A stretch of 6,509 nt of DNA from Ferruginibacter sp. Lineage in GTDB: Bacteria > Bacteroidota > Bacteroidia > Chitinophagales > Chitinophagaceae. The stretch spans positions 1-6,509 of the forward strand of contig JAURKN010000096.1 of assembly GCA_030831725.1 (NCBI GenBank), written 5' to 3'. The translations under genes were made by a program, and so were the position numbers. Below the pieces are notes generated by a model, which did not search any database, was not told the origin of the DNA, and saw only the letters and a list, made by a program, of their open reading frames with translations. The first letter of the stretch is position 1. Every line of letters starts with the position of its first letter. This document shows, piece by piece, positions 6,229-6,509 of this stretch.

Positions 6229-6509
6229 ATGATGAAGCAAATCTACCTGACAACCTTTTTGATTGGATTCATTTGTATCTCCTATGGTCAAACCCCGGAG
6301 GATGTGTTGAGATATAGCTATTATCTGAATCAGGGAAGCGCAAGAAGTACCTCGATAGGTGGAGCGATGGCTTCATTAGGAGGAGAAATCACCTCGGTTT
6401 TTATCAACCCCGCAGGTTTGGGCACGTATCGAAATCGTGAGGTTGTATTTAGTCCGATATATGGTCAACTTAAAAACAGACATGATTATCGTGACTCAAC
6501 TACCGATAG
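6229..6509 (+). CDS. FadL/OmpP1-like outer-membrane protein, 5' part only
   Basis: Only the first 93 codons lie in the window; the frame is still open at base 6509 (the terminal TAG is out of frame). Residues 1-20 form a Sec signal peptide (MMKQIYLTTFLIGFICISYG) with likely cleavage before Gln21 and no lipobox. The mature start carries TPEDVLRYSYYLNQGSARST followed by IGGAMASLGGEITSVFINPAGLGTYR (43-68). The small-residue-rich stretch and NPAGL (60-64) match the N-terminal plug region of FadL/OmpP1 proteins, 14-stranded outer-membrane barrels that take up hydrophobic compounds such as long-chain fatty acids. The substrate of Bacteroidota members is generally not known. Start: two adjacent in-frame ATGs at 6229 and 6232; either is possible. 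It lies 12 bases after the lipoprotein gene without a visible promoter between, so read-through from the upstream promoter is likely. A PorV-like or other FadL-related role cannot be excluded without the barrel. Confidence 0.82.
   Translation, partial: MMKQIYLTTFLIGFICISYGQTPEDVLRYSYYLNQGSARSTSIGGAMASLGGEITSVFINPAGLGTYRNREVVFSPIYGQLKNRHDYRDSTTD

Noticed and set aside
6507..6509. Terminal TAG as a stop codon of the FadL-like gene.
   Set aside because: The reading frame from 6229 puts these bases across a codon boundary (GAT AG-), so the gene continues past the window.

Overview
The window looks like ordinary chromosomal DNA from a member of the Bacteroidota, most likely in the Chitinophagaceae/Sphingobacteriia area, though rank below phylum is a guess. 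The reasons are: outer-membrane proteins of types common in that phylum (a lipoprotein-type Omp85 protein and a FadL-like protein with an NPAGLG motif), an archaeal-type prolyl-tRNA synthetase ending in Ala-Tyr, a short TruB, exact matches to the Bacteroidota -7 promoter element TAnnTTTG, and gene starts with little Shine-Dalgarno signal. No phage, transposon, CRISPR, rRNA or tRNA gene is visible, and coding density is very high.

Layout. (1) 1-724, minus strand: the 5' part of a SpoU/TrmH-family RNA 2'-O-methyltransferase gene, cut by the window's left edge. (2) 739-3177, plus strand: an 812-residue Omp85-superfamily outer-membrane lipoprotein (TamL/BamA-like), divergent from the methyltransferase, with only 14 bases between the two start codons. 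Its probable promoter lies inside the methyltransferase gene. (3) 3165-3980, minus strand: truB (tRNA pseudouridine-55 synthase), converging on the Omp85 gene and overlapping its 3' end by 13 bases. (4) 3992-5470, minus strand: proS (prolyl-tRNA synthetase), 11 bases upstream of truB and probably co-transcribed with it. (5) 5471-5613: a 143-base divergent intergenic region with candidate promoters on both strands. (6) 5614-6216, plus strand: a small lipoprotein of unknown function with a Tyr-rich middle and an Asn/Ser-rich tail. (7) 6229-6509, plus strand: the beginning of a FadL/OmpP1-like outer-membrane protein gene, 12 bases downstream and cut by the right edge.

The genes fall into two themes that alternate by strand. 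The minus strand carries RNA modification and aminoacylation (RNA methyltransferase; proS-truB). The plus strand carries cell-envelope proteins (Omp85 lipoprotein; lipoprotein plus FadL-like porin). I see no sign of a new system. The points worth a second look are the non-ATG start and N-terminal extension of truB, the very tight divergent and convergent junctions, the overlapping divergent promoters before proS, the Omp85 lipoprotein without a visible TamB partner, and the low-complexity lipoprotein paired with a FadL-like protein.
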